Shown here: positions 1 to 8,476 of the stretch, piece after piece
How positions within the stretch are numbered: position 1 is the stretch's first letter
Layout of the letters: each line of letters opens with the position of its first letter
Source: Sphingobium sp. SCG-1
GTDB taxonomy: Bacteria; Pseudomonadota; Alphaproteobacteria; Sphingomonadales; Sphingomonadaceae
Assembly (NCBI RefSeq): GCF_002953135.1
Contig: NZ_CP026373.1
Location: 124,001-188,000 of the forward strand
DNA length: 64,000 nucleotides
Direction of reading: 5' to 3'
The notes under the pieces: generated by a model
Seen by the model: the letters and a program-made list of their open reading frames with translations, nothing else
What the model was told of the DNA's origin: nothing
Database searches by the model: none
Position numbers and translations under genes: made by a program

Positions 1-2
1 CC

Positions 3-602
3 TTGTCATGCAACCTGCCGTCCGCGATGATTGCCGCGCGTCTCGCCGCAATTGAGCCAGGTGAGAATGTGGCGGTCATCGGCTGCGGCCCAACCGGGCT
101 TATGGCATTGGACCTCGCGCTCGGCCAGCGGCCTGGAACGGTGGTTGTGTTTGATAAGGTTGAGCATCGCCTGGCCTTGGCCGGAGCCAAGGGCGCGATC
201 ATTATCAATGTCGACGAAGAGGGTTGGCTCGAGCGTGCGTTGGCAGAAACGGGGAGTCGCGGGTTCGACAAGGTGATCGAAGTGGTCGGTACGAAGGACT
301 CACTGGACGCCGCCCTCGCACTGGTAAGACCTGGCGGCACCATTGCTGCGATCGGAGTTTTCTGCGACCCGGAGTTCGCTCTCAACACCGCTGATGTATT
401 TCTGCGAGACATAAGTCTTCACATGAACGGATTTGCAAACGTTCAACCAGCAATGTGGGAAGGACTTCGGTTGCTCGAAAGAGGCGGGTTGCAGCCTGAA
501 GCTTACTTCAGCCATGAGTTTAGGCTCGCAGACATTGGAACGGCATTTTCTACGTTTAACGACAAGGCTGATGGCGCCATGAAAATGCTTATTCGGCCCT
601 AG
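3..602 (+). CDS. zinc-type alcohol dehydrogenase, C-terminal part
   Basis: This is the last 199 codons of a medium-chain dehydrogenase/reductase. The reading frame is open to the window edge, so the N-terminal catalytic zinc domain lies outside. Visible are the Rossmann nucleotide-binding core (VIGCGPTGLMALDLA, with the acidic VVFD strand end typical of NAD binding) and the DKVIEVVG and LVRPGGTIAAIGV segments of the family. It probably oxidises an alcohol or polyol with NAD(P), but the substrate cannot be read from the sequence. It lies 43 bp upstream of a FadL-type porin in the same direction, so it may belong to that catabolic operon. Confidence 0.85.
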   Translation: MSCNLPSAMIAARLAAIEPGENVAVIGCGPTGLMALDLALGQRPGTVVVFDKVEHRLALAGAKGAIIINVDEEGWLERALAETGSRGFDKVIEVVGTKDSLDAALALVRPGGTIAAIGVFCDPEFALNTADVFLRDISLHMNGFANVQPAMWEGLRLLERGGLQPEAYFSHEFRLADIGTAFSTFNDKADGAMKMLIRP

Positions 603-645
603 TGCTATAGTCTTGCGATGAGAAACAAAAAAAGGGAGAGGGAAT

Positions 646-2031
646 ATGAAAATCAAAACCACGACGGTACTGGTTCTTCTTGCAGCTGGCACAGCTTCGC
701 CGGCTTGGGCAACCGACGTTTTTACACTGGAGGGATTTGGCGCGATCTCACGCGGCCTGGGCGGTGCTGCTGTCTCGCTTGACGTAGGGCCTGCTGGTAT
801 CATGAGCAATCCAGCAACTTTATCACTTTCAACAGACAATCTGGATCCCGACTCAAATTCTCAGCTGCTCATCGGTCTCGACATGGTAGCCACCAATATC
901 GATGCTTACAACGATGCCACCGGAGCAAAAGCCGCCTCACACACGCATTCACGCAATCGTGGGCCATATTTCGCCCCGGAGCTAGCGTATATCAGGCGCT
1001 CGGGCAAATTTACCTTCGGGATCGGCGCGTTTGCGCTTGGTGGTCTTGGGACCGAATATGGGAAGAGCAGCTTTCTTTCTAACGGACTTTCGGGTGCGCC
1101 GACGGGTCTGGACAACTCAAGCCGCATGCTGGCCTTGGATATTCCTGCCGCGGTGAGCGTCAAAGTAACCGACCGGCTGACGATCGGTGGTTCGATCGAT
1201 GCGGTGTGGATCGGGCTGAACCTTGGCCTACAACTCCAGGCCGATCAGGTGGGATCGCTTATCGGCAGCGGAAGAGTCAGTGGTAGCCTCGTACCGGTGC
1301 TTGGTGGGATTCCCGGTCTCGACGCCGCCCACTTTGGCTTAACCCGGAATAATCACCTACTTAACGGCGTAGACGGCTGGGGCCTCGGAGGACGTGTTGG
1401 CTTCACCTACAAGCTGACGCCCTCCACAACGATCGGCGGCGCATATAATTTCAAAACCGATGTCGCAGATCTGAAAGGTCCTGCGACACTTACGGCAGTG
1501 TCGACTATCGCCGGGCAAATCCCGCTCACCGGCAGGATCCGTGTCCGCGACTTTCAGATGCCTGCGCGGCTTTCCGTAGGTGTCACTCAGAGATTTGGCG
1601 CTCAGCTCTTGATCACTGCTGAGTATCAACGAGTGTTCTGGAAAGATGCCATGAAGAATATCAATGTCGGATTCGAAGCCGACGCCGGGGGAGACATCAA
1701 CGTGCTCCTCCCGCAGAACTACAGGAACCAGGACATTGTGGCAATTGGCGGGGCCTATGAAATGGGTCCTATGACGTTCCGCGCAGGCGCGAGATTTGCC
1801 TCTCAAGCAACGCCGGGCGCCACGCTTCTGGCGGTTGTTCCCGGCATCCCGAAATATCATGCGTCGGCCGGCATGACTTACAAACTTGGCAAGCGCCAAG
1901 CCATCGACTTCGCATATTCACATGCCTTTAAGGAAAGGGTATCGAACGATGGCCTACCCAATACCTCACAGCCGCTCAGCGTGACACATTCCCAGAACAA
2001 CCTTTCGATTGGCTACAGACTGAGCTTCTAG
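646..2031 (+). CDS. FadL/OmpP1-family outer membrane transport protein
   Basis: 461 aa with a signal peptide (MKIKTTTVLVLLAAGTASPAWA) followed by the N-terminal hatch region typical of FadL channels (FTLEGFGAISRGLGGAAVSL, SNPATLSLS) and many amphipathic beta-strands ending in a terminal aromatic residue (IGYRLSF). The family imports hydrophobic molecules such as fatty acids or aromatic hydrocarbons across the outer membrane. A strong ribosome-binding site (aaagggagaggg) sits just before the ATG. The position between an alcohol dehydrogenase and a meta-cleavage hydrolase suggests uptake of a hydrophobic growth substrate; that is inference from context. Confidence 0.9.
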   Translation: MKIKTTTVLVLLAAGTASPAWATDVFTLEGFGAISRGLGGAAVSLDVGPAGIMSNPATLSLSTDNLDPDSNSQLLIGLDMVATNIDAYNDATGAKAASHTHSRNRGPYFAPELAYIRRSGKFTFGIGAFALGGLGTEYGKSSFLSNGLSGAPTGLDNSSRMLALDIPAAVSVKVTDRLTIGGSIDAVWIGLNLGLQLQADQVGSLIGSGRVSGSLVPVLGGIPGLDAAHFGLTRNNHLLNGVDGWGLGGRVGFTYKLTPSTTIGGAYNFKTDVADLKGPATLTAVSTIAGQIPLTGRIRVRDFQMPARLSVGVTQRFGAQLLITAEYQRVFWKDAMKNINVGFEADAGGDINVLLPQNYRNQDIVAIGGAYEMGPMTFRAGARFASQATPGATLLAVVPGIPKYHASAGMTYKLGKRQAIDFAYSHAFKERVSNDGLPNTSQPLSVTHSQNNLSIGYRLSF

Positions 2032-2090
2032 GAAGACGCAGCACAACCGTGATGACAGGGTAGTTCGAAAATGACTGCGGAACAAAAATA

Positions 2091-2142
2091 GAGCGGTTAT
2101 GGATTACTGCGTGATCGATAACCGCTCACTCCAGCGGTTAAC
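2091..2142. repeat. inverted repeat with third half-site downstream of the porin gene
   Basis: gagcggttat at 2091-2100 is the exact reverse complement of ataaccgctc at 2118-2127, and a third related copy, agcggttaac, lies at 2133-2142. The stem could end transcription of the porin gene. The third copy makes a regulator-binding site before the hydrolase gene equally possible. There is no T-run after the stem. Confidence 0.45.
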
Positions 2143-2199
2143 GTGCGAAGCGAGCGCCGAGCCGTCGGCGCCAAACCGGACGTGCGACGGTGGCGGAAA

Positions 2200-2221
2200 C
2201 GCACCGATCCGGTTCGGTGCG
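2200..2221 (+). other. hairpin in leader of hydrolase gene
   Basis: An 8-bp stem (cgcaccga / tcggtgcg) around a 6-nt loop. It lies within the stretch that would be coding only if the hydrolase started at the GTG at 2190, and so supports the later TTG start. Confidence 0.35.
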
Positions 2222-2276
2222 ATCTAAGCTTCTTGGGGCGACATGGCTCGCAGGGGTGGAAAAAGGGAATTTCAGG

Positions 2277-3131
2277 TTGAACAAGCTTAACCCTGAAGTC
2301 GGTAAGAACGTCGTGGTCAATGGCCTACGCACAAACGTTCATGACGTTGGCGCCGGGAGTCCGGTCGTCCTCATTCACGGGTCGGGCCCGGGCGTTACCG
2401 CTTGGGCGAATTGGCGCCTCGTTATACCCGAATTAGCAAAGGGACGCCGCGTCATAGCACCAGACATGGTCGGCTTCGGATATACCGATCGTCCATCAAG
2501 TATCACTTATAATCTCGAAACCTGGCTCACTCATATTGTAGGTCTTCTCGACACCCTGGAGATTGCCAGCGCGGATATAATTGGCAATTCGTTCGGTGGG
2601 GCGCTGGCGTTGGCGCTCGCGATCCGTCATCCCGAACGCGTTAATCGATTGGTTTTGATGGGATCCGTCGGTGTCCCCTTCGAGATAACTGAAGGGTTGG
2701 ACGCCGTATGGGGCTATGAGCCCTCCATCCATAACATGCGTCGCATCATGGACTTCTTCGCGTTTAACGAGGGGCTCGTCAATGATGACTTGGCCGAGCT
2801 TCGCTATCGCGCGAGCATGCAAACGGGTGTGCAGGATGCCTTTGCTGCCATGTTTCCAGCACCACGGCAGCGCTGGGTCGATGCTCTTGCGAGTGCTGAC
2901 GAGGATATTCGCATGCTCAAACACTCGACGCTCATTCTGCATGGCCGGGATGATCGTGTTATCCCCTTGGCGACGTCACTCCGCTTAAACGAACTGATCT
3001 GTGATTCACAACTCCATGTGTTTGGCCGTTGCGGTCATTGGACCCAGATTGAGCATGCGAACCGTTTCACGCAGATCGTCGACCTATTTCTGGCCGAGGA
3101 CCGACGAATGGATTATTTTGCCATTGAGTAA
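2277..3131 (+). CDS. alpha/beta hydrolase, meta-cleavage product hydrolase type
   Basis: 284 aa from a TTG start preceded by aaaaaggga; an in-frame GTG at 2190 would add 29 unconserved-looking residues. The sequence follows the carbon-carbon bond hydrolases of meta pathways (DmpD/TodF/BphD/TesD group): oxyanion motif HGSGPGVTAWANW, nucleophile GNSFGG (Ser about 105), acid in HGRDDRVIP and base in GRCGHW. Such enzymes split 2-hydroxymuconate-semialdehyde-like ring-fission products into a hydroxydienoate and an acid. It fits with the acetaldehyde dehydrogenase and aldolase genes downstream. The ring-cleavage dioxygenase and hydratase of such a pathway are not in the window, so the substrate stays open. 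Confidence 0.88.
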   Translation: MNKLNPEVGKNVVVNGLRTNVHDVGAGSPVVLIHGSGPGVTAWANWRLVIPELAKGRRVIAPDMVGFGYTDRPSSITYNLETWLTHIVGLLDTLEIASADIIGNSFGGALALALAIRHPERVNRLVLMGSVGVPFEITEGLDAVWGYEPSIHNMRRIMDFFAFNEGLVNDDLAELRYRASMQTGVQDAFAAMFPAPRQRWVDALASADEDIRMLKHSTLILHGRDDRVIPLATSLRLNELICDSQLHVFGRCGHWTQIEHANRFTQIVDLFLAEDRRMDYFAIE

Positions 3132-3254
3132 AAGTAGGATCGCGGTTGTCCAAAGCTTCTATTGCGCCTATTTCGAATCCGGTTCCGAGTTGCGGTAGAT
3201 CACAGCCCAACTCCGGCAGAGGATACTCTCTGATCGAGGTTTGGGGGAAAGAGT

Positions 3255-4034
3255 TCAAAGAAGTGTTGCAATTTCCTCTGCGCATCTTCTCAGTGCTGAA
3301 ATTATATTGCTATCCTTACCCATTGAAACGATCCCGTAACGGGAAAAGGATATGGCAGCTACAGGCTTGCGGCCAGGTCGGCCGAGCGGAACGGCGAGAC
3401 AATGCAAGTGATCTGCCGCCTCTTCATCATCTGACGCCCAGCCTTGATGCCTCACTGCGACTAGGCATTTTTCCAGATCGTTTGGCGATGTTATGGTGTG
3501 CTGGGTGAAGGGCACAAAAGGACCATCTGCTAGATAAGCCTCAATGTAGTCTGCGGGGCGATTTGCAAGGAGAACCTTTCCGATCCCGGAGCAATAAGCC
3601 TCCAACTGACGGCCTTCTTTAGTGAAGTCAGGGCCCTCCATTACGTGGCTCGTCTTGACCAGATATGTCACCATTGCGTTCTGGAGAACGCCGAGGTGCG
3701 CCGAGCCGCCATGTGCATCCGCCAAGCGTTGAAGTGGCGAGCGTGCTATTGAGATGAGATGCTCGTTGAACTGTCCTGTGGCTTCCAGTTCTGCCAACGT
3801 AATGCCGAGTGAATACCGACCATGGCCGACGCGGGTGATCATTCCTTGCCGTGCGAGTTCACCGAGCAGTCGATGCAATGTTGTCCGAGGGATGGCAAGA
3901 TATCTCGCAAGTTCGGAAATTCGTGATTGACCACCGTCGTCTGCGATCAGCCGAAATAGATCCAAACCCTTTGCCAGGGCTTCGACGCCGTTTCGTTCTT
4001 CCGACCGCCTGAACCGTTCCATCATATGGGCCAT
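3255..4034 (-). CDS. IclR-family transcriptional regulator
   Basis: About 259 aa from the ATG at 4034 (MAHMMERFRRSEERNG); the open frame reaches 4088, but the first 18 residues look unrelated. It has an N-terminal winged helix-turn-helix (VEALAKGLDLFRLIADDG..SELARYLAIPRTTLHRLLGEL) and a C-terminal IclR effector domain (GKVLLANRPADYI, DDEEAADHLHCLAVPL, GRKPVAAISFS). It is divergent from the acetaldehyde dehydrogenase gene, the usual arrangement for local control of aromatic catabolism operons. Family members bind the shared intergenic region and respond to pathway acids; the ligand here is unknown. Confidence 0.9.
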   Translation of the reverse strand: MAHMMERFRRSEERNGVEALAKGLDLFRLIADDGGQSRISELARYLAIPRTTLHRLLGELARQGMITRVGHGRYSLGITLAELEATGQFNEHLISIARSPLQRLADAHGGSAHLGVLQNAMVTYLVKTSHVMEGPDFTKEGRQLEAYCSGIGKVLLANRPADYIEAYLADGPFVPFTQHTITSPNDLEKCLVAVRHQGWASDDEEAADHLHCLAVPLGRPGRKPVAAISFSRYGIVSMGKDSNIISALRRCAEEIATLL

Positions 4035-4390
4035 ATCTAGCGCCGGAGTTTGTGCCCTGCAACGCCCGAGTATACAGTGCGGGAGCACCGCCCAAGAGCC
4101 GGCGTGAAGGGAGACGATGTTGAATACCCTCCTGTTTGGTGAGGTAAATCGGAGTCGCTTGTTTTTCGTCGCGCGAGCGCCACGGATGCGAGCAAATAAT
4201 TGCGAACGGCCAAGGCATTGCGAAATGCGCTGGCGATCCTGTCAGGTATCGACCGCATAATCAGAACTACGTCAAAGCAGGCGTCGGCAAAGCCATTCGT
4301 GGGCAGGGTCGCGACATGGTCCCGATGAAGCATCAAGTTTAGAAATATCAGCGGTGCCTGGCCGTTCATAACCATACAAGGAGACGCCAG
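4035..4390. promoter_or_regulatory. divergent intergenic region between IclR gene and dmpF-like gene
   Basis: About 356 bp without a convincing gene. It should hold both divergent promoters and the IclR operator, but I see no clear palindrome or consensus promoter by eye. The only definite signal is the ribosome-binding site caaggagacg just before 4391. A minus-strand open frame crosses it, but has no recognisable protein features. Confidence 0.4.
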
Positions 4391-5335
4391 ATGGCAAAAA
4401 CGAAGGTAGCGATTATCGGCTCAGGCAATATCGGTACAGATCTCATGATTAAAATCATGCGGATGTCCGAGATTCTAGAGATGGGATGCTTTGTCGGCGT
4501 GGATCCTGAGTCTGATGGCCTTAAGCGTGCCGAGCGACTAGGCGTGCCGATCACGTCATCGGGCATTGAAGGGTTGCTGGCCATGCCTGGGTTCGACGAT
4601 ATCAAGATCGTGTTTGATGCGACTTCGGCGGGTGCGCACGAGAAACACGATCGAATCCTCAGAGGACTTGGCAAGACGATCATCGATCTGACCCCGGCCG
4701 CTATTGGCCCATTTACGATCCCGGCCGTTAACGGTATGGACAATCTTGACGAGATCAATGTCAATATGGTCACCTGTGGCGGTCAGGCAACGATTCCAAT
4801 GGTTGCTGCAGTCAATCGCGTCTCGCCTGTCATCTATGGTGAGATCGTCGCGTCAATTGCTTCCAAGTCTGCGGGTCCCGGAACTCGTGCGAATATTGAC
4901 GAATTTACCGAGACAACTAGCCAGGCGATCGAACGCGTGGGCGGTGCCAAGCGCGGTAAGGCCATCATTGTCCTGAATCCCGCCGCACCGCCCCTCATTA
5001 TGCGTGACACCGTGTACTGCTTGGTTGGTCCAGAAGCTGACACCGACGCCATCGAAGAGTACGTGCTGCAAATGGTGAAGGAGGTGCAGTCCTATGTACC
5101 CGGTTATCGACTCAAACAGGACGTACAATTCGAAAGTATCGGAAACAATGCCCCGGTCAAGATTCCGGAAATGGGTGGCGAGTTCACCGGTACAAAAGTA
5201 TCTATCTTCCTGGAGGTCGAAGGCGCGGCACATTATTTGCCAGCCTACGCAGGAAATCTCGATATTATGACGTCGGCGGCTTTCAGGACCGCTGAGCGTA
5301 TCGCCAACCGCCATTATCAGAAAGAAGCAGCATGA
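4391..5335 (+). CDS. dmpF: acetaldehyde dehydrogenase (acylating)
   Basis: 314 aa, full length for the DmpF/BphJ/MhpF family. The Rossmann motif is IIGSGNIGTD (residues 8-17) and the catalytic cysteine is C129 in NMVTCGGQATIP. It converts acetaldehyde or propanal plus CoA and NAD to acyl-CoA, receiving the aldehyde by channelling from its partner aldolase. Its stop overlaps the aldolase start by 4 bp (ATGA), indicating translational coupling. A good ribosome-binding site (aaggaga) precedes the ATG. Confidence 0.96.
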   Translation: MAKTKVAIIGSGNIGTDLMIKIMRMSEILEMGCFVGVDPESDGLKRAERLGVPITSSGIEGLLAMPGFDDIKIVFDATSAGAHEKHDRILRGLGKTIIDLTPAAIGPFTIPAVNGMDNLDEINVNMVTCGGQATIPMVAAVNRVSPVIYGEIVASIASKSAGPGTRANIDEFTETTSQAIERVGGAKRGKAIIVLNPAAPPLIMRDTVYCLVGPEADTDAIEEYVLQMVKEVQSYVPGYRLKQDVQFESIGNNAPVKIPEMGGEFTGTKVSIFLEVEGAAHYLPAYAGNLDIMTSAAFRTAERIANRHYQKEAA

Positions 5336-6390
5336 CCGATACTCTTTCGACGGCCTGCATCCCCGAAGGCAAGCTGTACATCCAGGACGTTACCCTGCGT
5401 GATGGCATGCATGCGATCCGTCATCAATACGGACTGGATCATGTTCGCGCGATTGCCAAGGTGCTTGATACCGCCAAGGTCGATGCGATTGAGGTTGCGC
5501 ATGGCGATGGTCTTTCGGGATCCTCGTTCAATTACGGCTTTGGCGCGCATACTGACTGGGATTGGATCGAAGCGGTCGCCGAAGTCCTTGAGCATAGCAT
5601 TCTCACCACCCTACTTCTGCCAGGCATCGGCACGGTTCATGATTTGAAGCAAGCGTATTCCTTGGGCGTGCGCTCGGTGCGTATTGCGACCCACTGCACA
5701 GAAGCCGATGTCTCACGTCAGCACATCGAATATGCCCGCAGCCTGGGGATGGACGTCTCGGGCTTTTTGATGATGAGCCATATGAGTGAGCCCGAAGCCC
5801 TCGCTAAGCAGGCAGCGCTGATGGAATCCTACGGCGCCCATTGCGTCTATGTCACCGACAGCGGTGGCGCGATGTCCATGCGCGACGTGGCGGAACGACT
5901 ACAGGCCTATGATCGGGTTCTCAAGCCGGAAACTCAGCGCGGTATTCATGCCCATCACAACCTCAGCCTCGGTGTTGCTAACTCGATCTCAGCAGTCGAG
6001 AATGGCGCAGTGCGTATCGACGCTTCCCTTGCTGGTATGGGAGCGGGGGCTGGAAACGCGCCGCTTGAGGTATTCATCGCTGCAGCAGACCGATTGGGCT
6101 GGAATCACGGAACTGACCTGTTCGCTCTGATGGACGCTGCGGAGAATCTCGTTCGGCCCCTGCAGGATCGACCAGTGCGTGTCGACCGCGAGACTCTAAC
6201 ACTTGGGTATGCCGGAGTGTACTCGAGCTTTTTACGCCATGCCGAAAAGGCTGCTGCTGAACATGGCCTCGATACGCGCGCGATTCTGGTCGAACTTGGC
6301 CGCCGGAAAATGGTGGGGGGTCAAGAGGATATGATCGTGGACGTCGCCCTGGATCTTGCCAGGTCCGCAGAGGCGGCAGAAGCGATGTGA
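5332..6390 (+). CDS. dmpG: 4-hydroxy-2-oxovalerate aldolase
   Basis: 352 aa, the normal length for DmpG/BphI. It has the HMGL-like TIM barrel start YIQDVTLRDGMHAIRHQY (catalytic R23, D24 and H27 region), the metal-binding GIHAHHNLSLG motif and the C-terminal communication domain ending near RKMVGGQEDMI. It cleaves 4-hydroxy-2-oxoacids to pyruvate and an aldehyde, and forms the channelling complex with the acylating dehydrogenase encoded just upstream, with which it overlaps by 4 bp. This is the last step of the meta-cleavage lower pathway. Confidence 0.96.
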   Translation: MTDTLSTACIPEGKLYIQDVTLRDGMHAIRHQYGLDHVRAIAKVLDTAKVDAIEVAHGDGLSGSSFNYGFGAHTDWDWIEAVAEVLEHSILTTLLLPGIGTVHDLKQAYSLGVRSVRIATHCTEADVSRQHIEYARSLGMDVSGFLMMSHMSEPEALAKQAALMESYGAHCVYVTDSGGAMSMRDVAERLQAYDRVLKPETQRGIHAHHNLSLGVANSISAVENGAVRIDASLAGMGAGAGNAPLEVFIAAADRLGWNHGTDLFALMDAAENLVRPLQDRPVRVDRETLTLGYAGVYSSFLRHAEKAAAEHGLDTRAILVELGRRKMVGGQEDMIVDVALDLARSAEAAEAM

Positions 6391-6392
6391 AG

Positions 6393-6416
6393 GGCGGCGC
6401 TAGCCGTAGCGCCGCC
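6393..6416 (+). terminator. stem-loop right after dmpG
   Basis: A perfect 10-bp stem (ggcggcgcta / tagcgccgcc) with loop gccg begins 3 bp after the dmpG stop. There is no U-tract, so it is a plausible but unproven transcript end for the dmpFG operon. Confidence 0.5.
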
Positions 6417-6497
6417 TCCCAAGCCGTTTGAAACTCCTTTGGAAGCGTGATTGGCCAGGAAGGTCGTTTTTAGACACTCGAACACGGCGCCGTGGCA

Positions 6498-6532
6498 CGC
6501 GCCCATCGCGACCGACGGTCGCGATGGGCGCG
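6498..6532. repeat. perfect 16-bp palindromic hairpin
   Basis: Arms cgcgcccatcgcgacc (6498-6513) and its exact reverse complement (6517-6532) around the 3-nt loop gac. It lies between dmpG and the next start at 6589. It could be a factor-dependent terminator, an mRNA-stabilising stem or a protein-binding site. Confidence 0.6.
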
Positions 6533-6588
6533 AAAGGGCCGGTGCGTCGGACAAATGCCTCGCAGGCAAAACGTGGAGGGAACACCAC

Positions 6589-7092
6589 ATGGCTGGTCAT
6601 AAGACCGACGTCGGTGCGAAATATGCCGTGCCTGAAGGCTCGGTTTATCTTTCCGGTAATCAGGCCCTTGTCCGGCTGCCGATCGAACAGGCGAAACGTG
6701 ATGCAGCTTTGAATCGTAACACGGCCGGTTTCATATCTGGATATCGTGGCTCGCCTCTAGGCCATTTGGATCAAGACTTCAAAGCTGTCGAACCGCTTCT
6801 CAAGGAAATCGACACTTCGTCCGCCGCTGGCGAACTGATTTTTCATGTGTTCGGCTCGATCGCGCATTTCGAGCGACGTTTGATCGCCGAACGCACGAAG
6901 GACGGCATCGCCGCCGCGCGCGCCAAGGGCAAGTTGCCAGGACGCCGTCCGCTCGGCCCGGAAAAGGCGAGCGCGGCGCTCAAGCTCGTCGAAGCCGGGG
7001 TGTCGCCCACCGAAGCCGCGCGGCAACTCGGCCTCGGCCGCGCCACCATCTACCGGGAAATGGCCCTAGCTGGCGTGCGGCGAACCGCTTGA
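6589..7092 (+). pseudogene. chimera: indolepyruvate ferredoxin oxidoreductase N-terminus fused to serine resolvase C-terminus
   Basis: The ATG at 6589 has a good ribosome-binding site (gtggaggg). The first about 63 residues match the N-terminus of the large fused indolepyruvate:ferredoxin oxidoreductase (GSVYLSGNQALVRLP..NTAGFISGYRGSPLGHLDQDF). From about 6775 the same frame turns into the C-terminal half of a Tn3-type resolvase/invertase (DTSSAAGELIFHVFGSIAHFERRLIAERT, then a helix-turn-helix tail). Neither half is complete: over 1,000 residues of the oxidoreductase and the catalytic serine of the resolvase are missing. This is a deletion or recombination scar between the catabolic cluster and plasmid DNA. 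Confidence 0.85.
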
Positions 7093-7120
7093 AGGCGCGT
7101 CCGTACCCGTTCTCACCTAA

Positions 7121-7847
7121 CGCAATTCAGAACACATCCGTTGCGATGACCTCTACCGGCTGATGGCCGACGCTCTCACCCGCCTGCGTGGAACCACCGT
7201 GCGGACCAACATTCAGACCTGTGGCGTTGAGGAAACGCGGATTTTCGGCTTGATTCGAGGAAGCCAAGATCACCCGCAAGGCCTTCGATGGCCGGATGCT
7301 CGATCTCGAAATCACCCTGTCGGAATGGGTTTACTGCTCCGTCATCAGCAAAAACGTCCTCACTCTCCACCGGGACTATTTTCGGCTCCGCAAGCCGTTC
7401 GAGCGGCGCATGTATGAGCTGGCCCGCAAGCATTGCGGAATGAAGGACGAATGGAAGATCGGACTGGAGCTTCTACAGAAGAAATGCGGCTCCAACAGCC
7501 CGCTCCGGGTTTTCCGGGCGTTGGTCAAGAAGGTCTGCGAGCATGACGCCGCCCACGGCCATTTCCCGGACTGTGCCGTCACGATGGCCGATGACGTCAT
7601 TCTGTTTCGCAATCGCTCCGGCCTCAAGGCAAAGCCCGATCCTGTCAGCATCGCCAACGATTCGCCCTACATCGACCCTGAAACCATGCACGACGCCAAA
7701 ACCGCCGCGCCGGGATATGACGTTTACGCGCTTTACGACGAATGGGTGTCGTGGTGGCACGACATGGGCAAGCCCGAACTCAAAAGCCCCGCCGGTGCCT
7801 TCATCGGCTTTTGCAAGAAACGGCATGAACGCAAGCCAATGCGCTGA
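7121..7847 (+). pseudogene. repA: plasmid replication initiator RepA (RPA family), truncated and frameshifted
   Basis: The stretch DLYRLMADALTRLRGTTVRTNIQT..VEETRIFGLI lies in one frame to about 7250 and continues in the next frame as EEAKITRKAFDGRMLDLEITLSEWVY, RDYFRLRKPFERRMYELARKHCG. One extra base near 7251-7256 (gattcgagg) explains the shift. The N-terminal part of the initiator is missing at the junction with the resolvase remnant. The intact downstream frame (7296-7847) covers only the C-terminal 183 residues. The replicon must therefore rely on another origin, or this backbone is a dead passenger. Confidence 0.8.
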
Positions 7848-7872
7848 TCCGCTACTTATCCCGGTAAGCCGT

Positions 7873-7891
7873 CATGTTCACATGCAAACAT
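7873..7891 (+). repeat. partition/operator-like repeat, copy 1
   Basis: The 19-mer catgttcacatgcaaacat is found here and again, as its exact reverse complement, at 8449-8467; related half-sites recur at 8786-8810 and 9425-9448. The copies flank the GFA, parB-like and parA genes, as expected for centromere or autoregulatory sites of a small ParA system. Confidence 0.6.
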
Positions 7892-7958
7892 TTAACTCTG
7901 AGTGTCCAACGCGACTGGCTGACAGGCTGCTTTTGGCGCGCAATACCTGAAAGCGGGC

Positions 7959-8372
7959 CTACAAGTGCCGCACCTCATCGGGTTCATTTTGCCAAGCATC
8001 ATTAAGACCATCGGCGCAACGGATAGGCGCGGCCAGCAGATCTTGGGGCGAAAGGTCATCGAGTGCAGCTACGTGCACCATAACGAAATGACCGCCTAGC
8101 GTTGGCATATTGCCATCGTTGTGTGTGGCAATACCACATCGCTTGCAGAAGCGATGGTGCTGCTCGCCCCAGTCACCTGACCTTCCGTAGTCCCCAAGAG
8201 CATCGGAGCCAGTCAGAAGTCGGAAATCGCTAAGCTCCATCGGAGCGGTCTTCCACATCCTTTGCTTCCAGCAAAAAGTGCAGTTGCACTTGCCTGTGCC
8301 GTTGGCGAGGTCGATGTCGGCCTCGAAAGTGACTGCCTTGCAGTGACAGCTTCCGTGGTAGGTCTTTTTCAA
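7959..8372 (-). CDS. GFA-domain (glutathione-dependent formaldehyde-activating-like) protein
   Basis: 137 aa with the zinc-binding cysteine pattern of the GFA family: GSCHCKAVTFEA, KCNCTFCWKQR and RFCKRCGIATH. Members bind structural and catalytic zinc ions. Few have a proven role, and activity with formaldehyde-glutathione adducts should not be assumed. It lies between two copies of the partition-like repeat on the plasmid backbone and is transcribed away from parA, so it is probably a cargo gene. Confidence 0.8.
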   Translation of the reverse strand: MKKTYHGSCHCKAVTFEADIDLANGTGKCNCTFCWKQRMWKTAPMELSDFRLLTGSDALGDYGRSGDWGEQHHRFCKRCGIATHNDGNMPTLGGHFVMVHVAALDDLSPQDLLAAPIRCADGLNDAWQNEPDEVRHL

Positions 8373-8448
8373 GGCGCGCTCCGTGTTTTCGCTTTCTTCT
8401 GGTCGGAAGATAGCTTCATCGCCCGCTGTGGTCTCTATAGCTACTACA

Positions 8449-8467
8449 ATGTTTGCATGTGAACATG
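8449..8467 (-). repeat. partition/operator-like repeat, copy 2
   Basis: Exact reverse complement of the 19-mer at 7873-7891. It lies between the GFA gene and the 3' end of the parA operon. Confidence 0.6.
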
Positions 8468-8476
8468 CTTACTTGC

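Noticed and set aside
1357..1899. 180-residue open frame antisense to the FadL-type gene
   Set aside because: Composition is that of a reverse-strand shadow, and the sense protein is complete.
4037..4375. 112-residue minus-strand frame in the IclR-dmpF intergenic region
   Set aside because: No recognisable domain or convincing ribosome-binding site, and it overlaps the expected promoter region.
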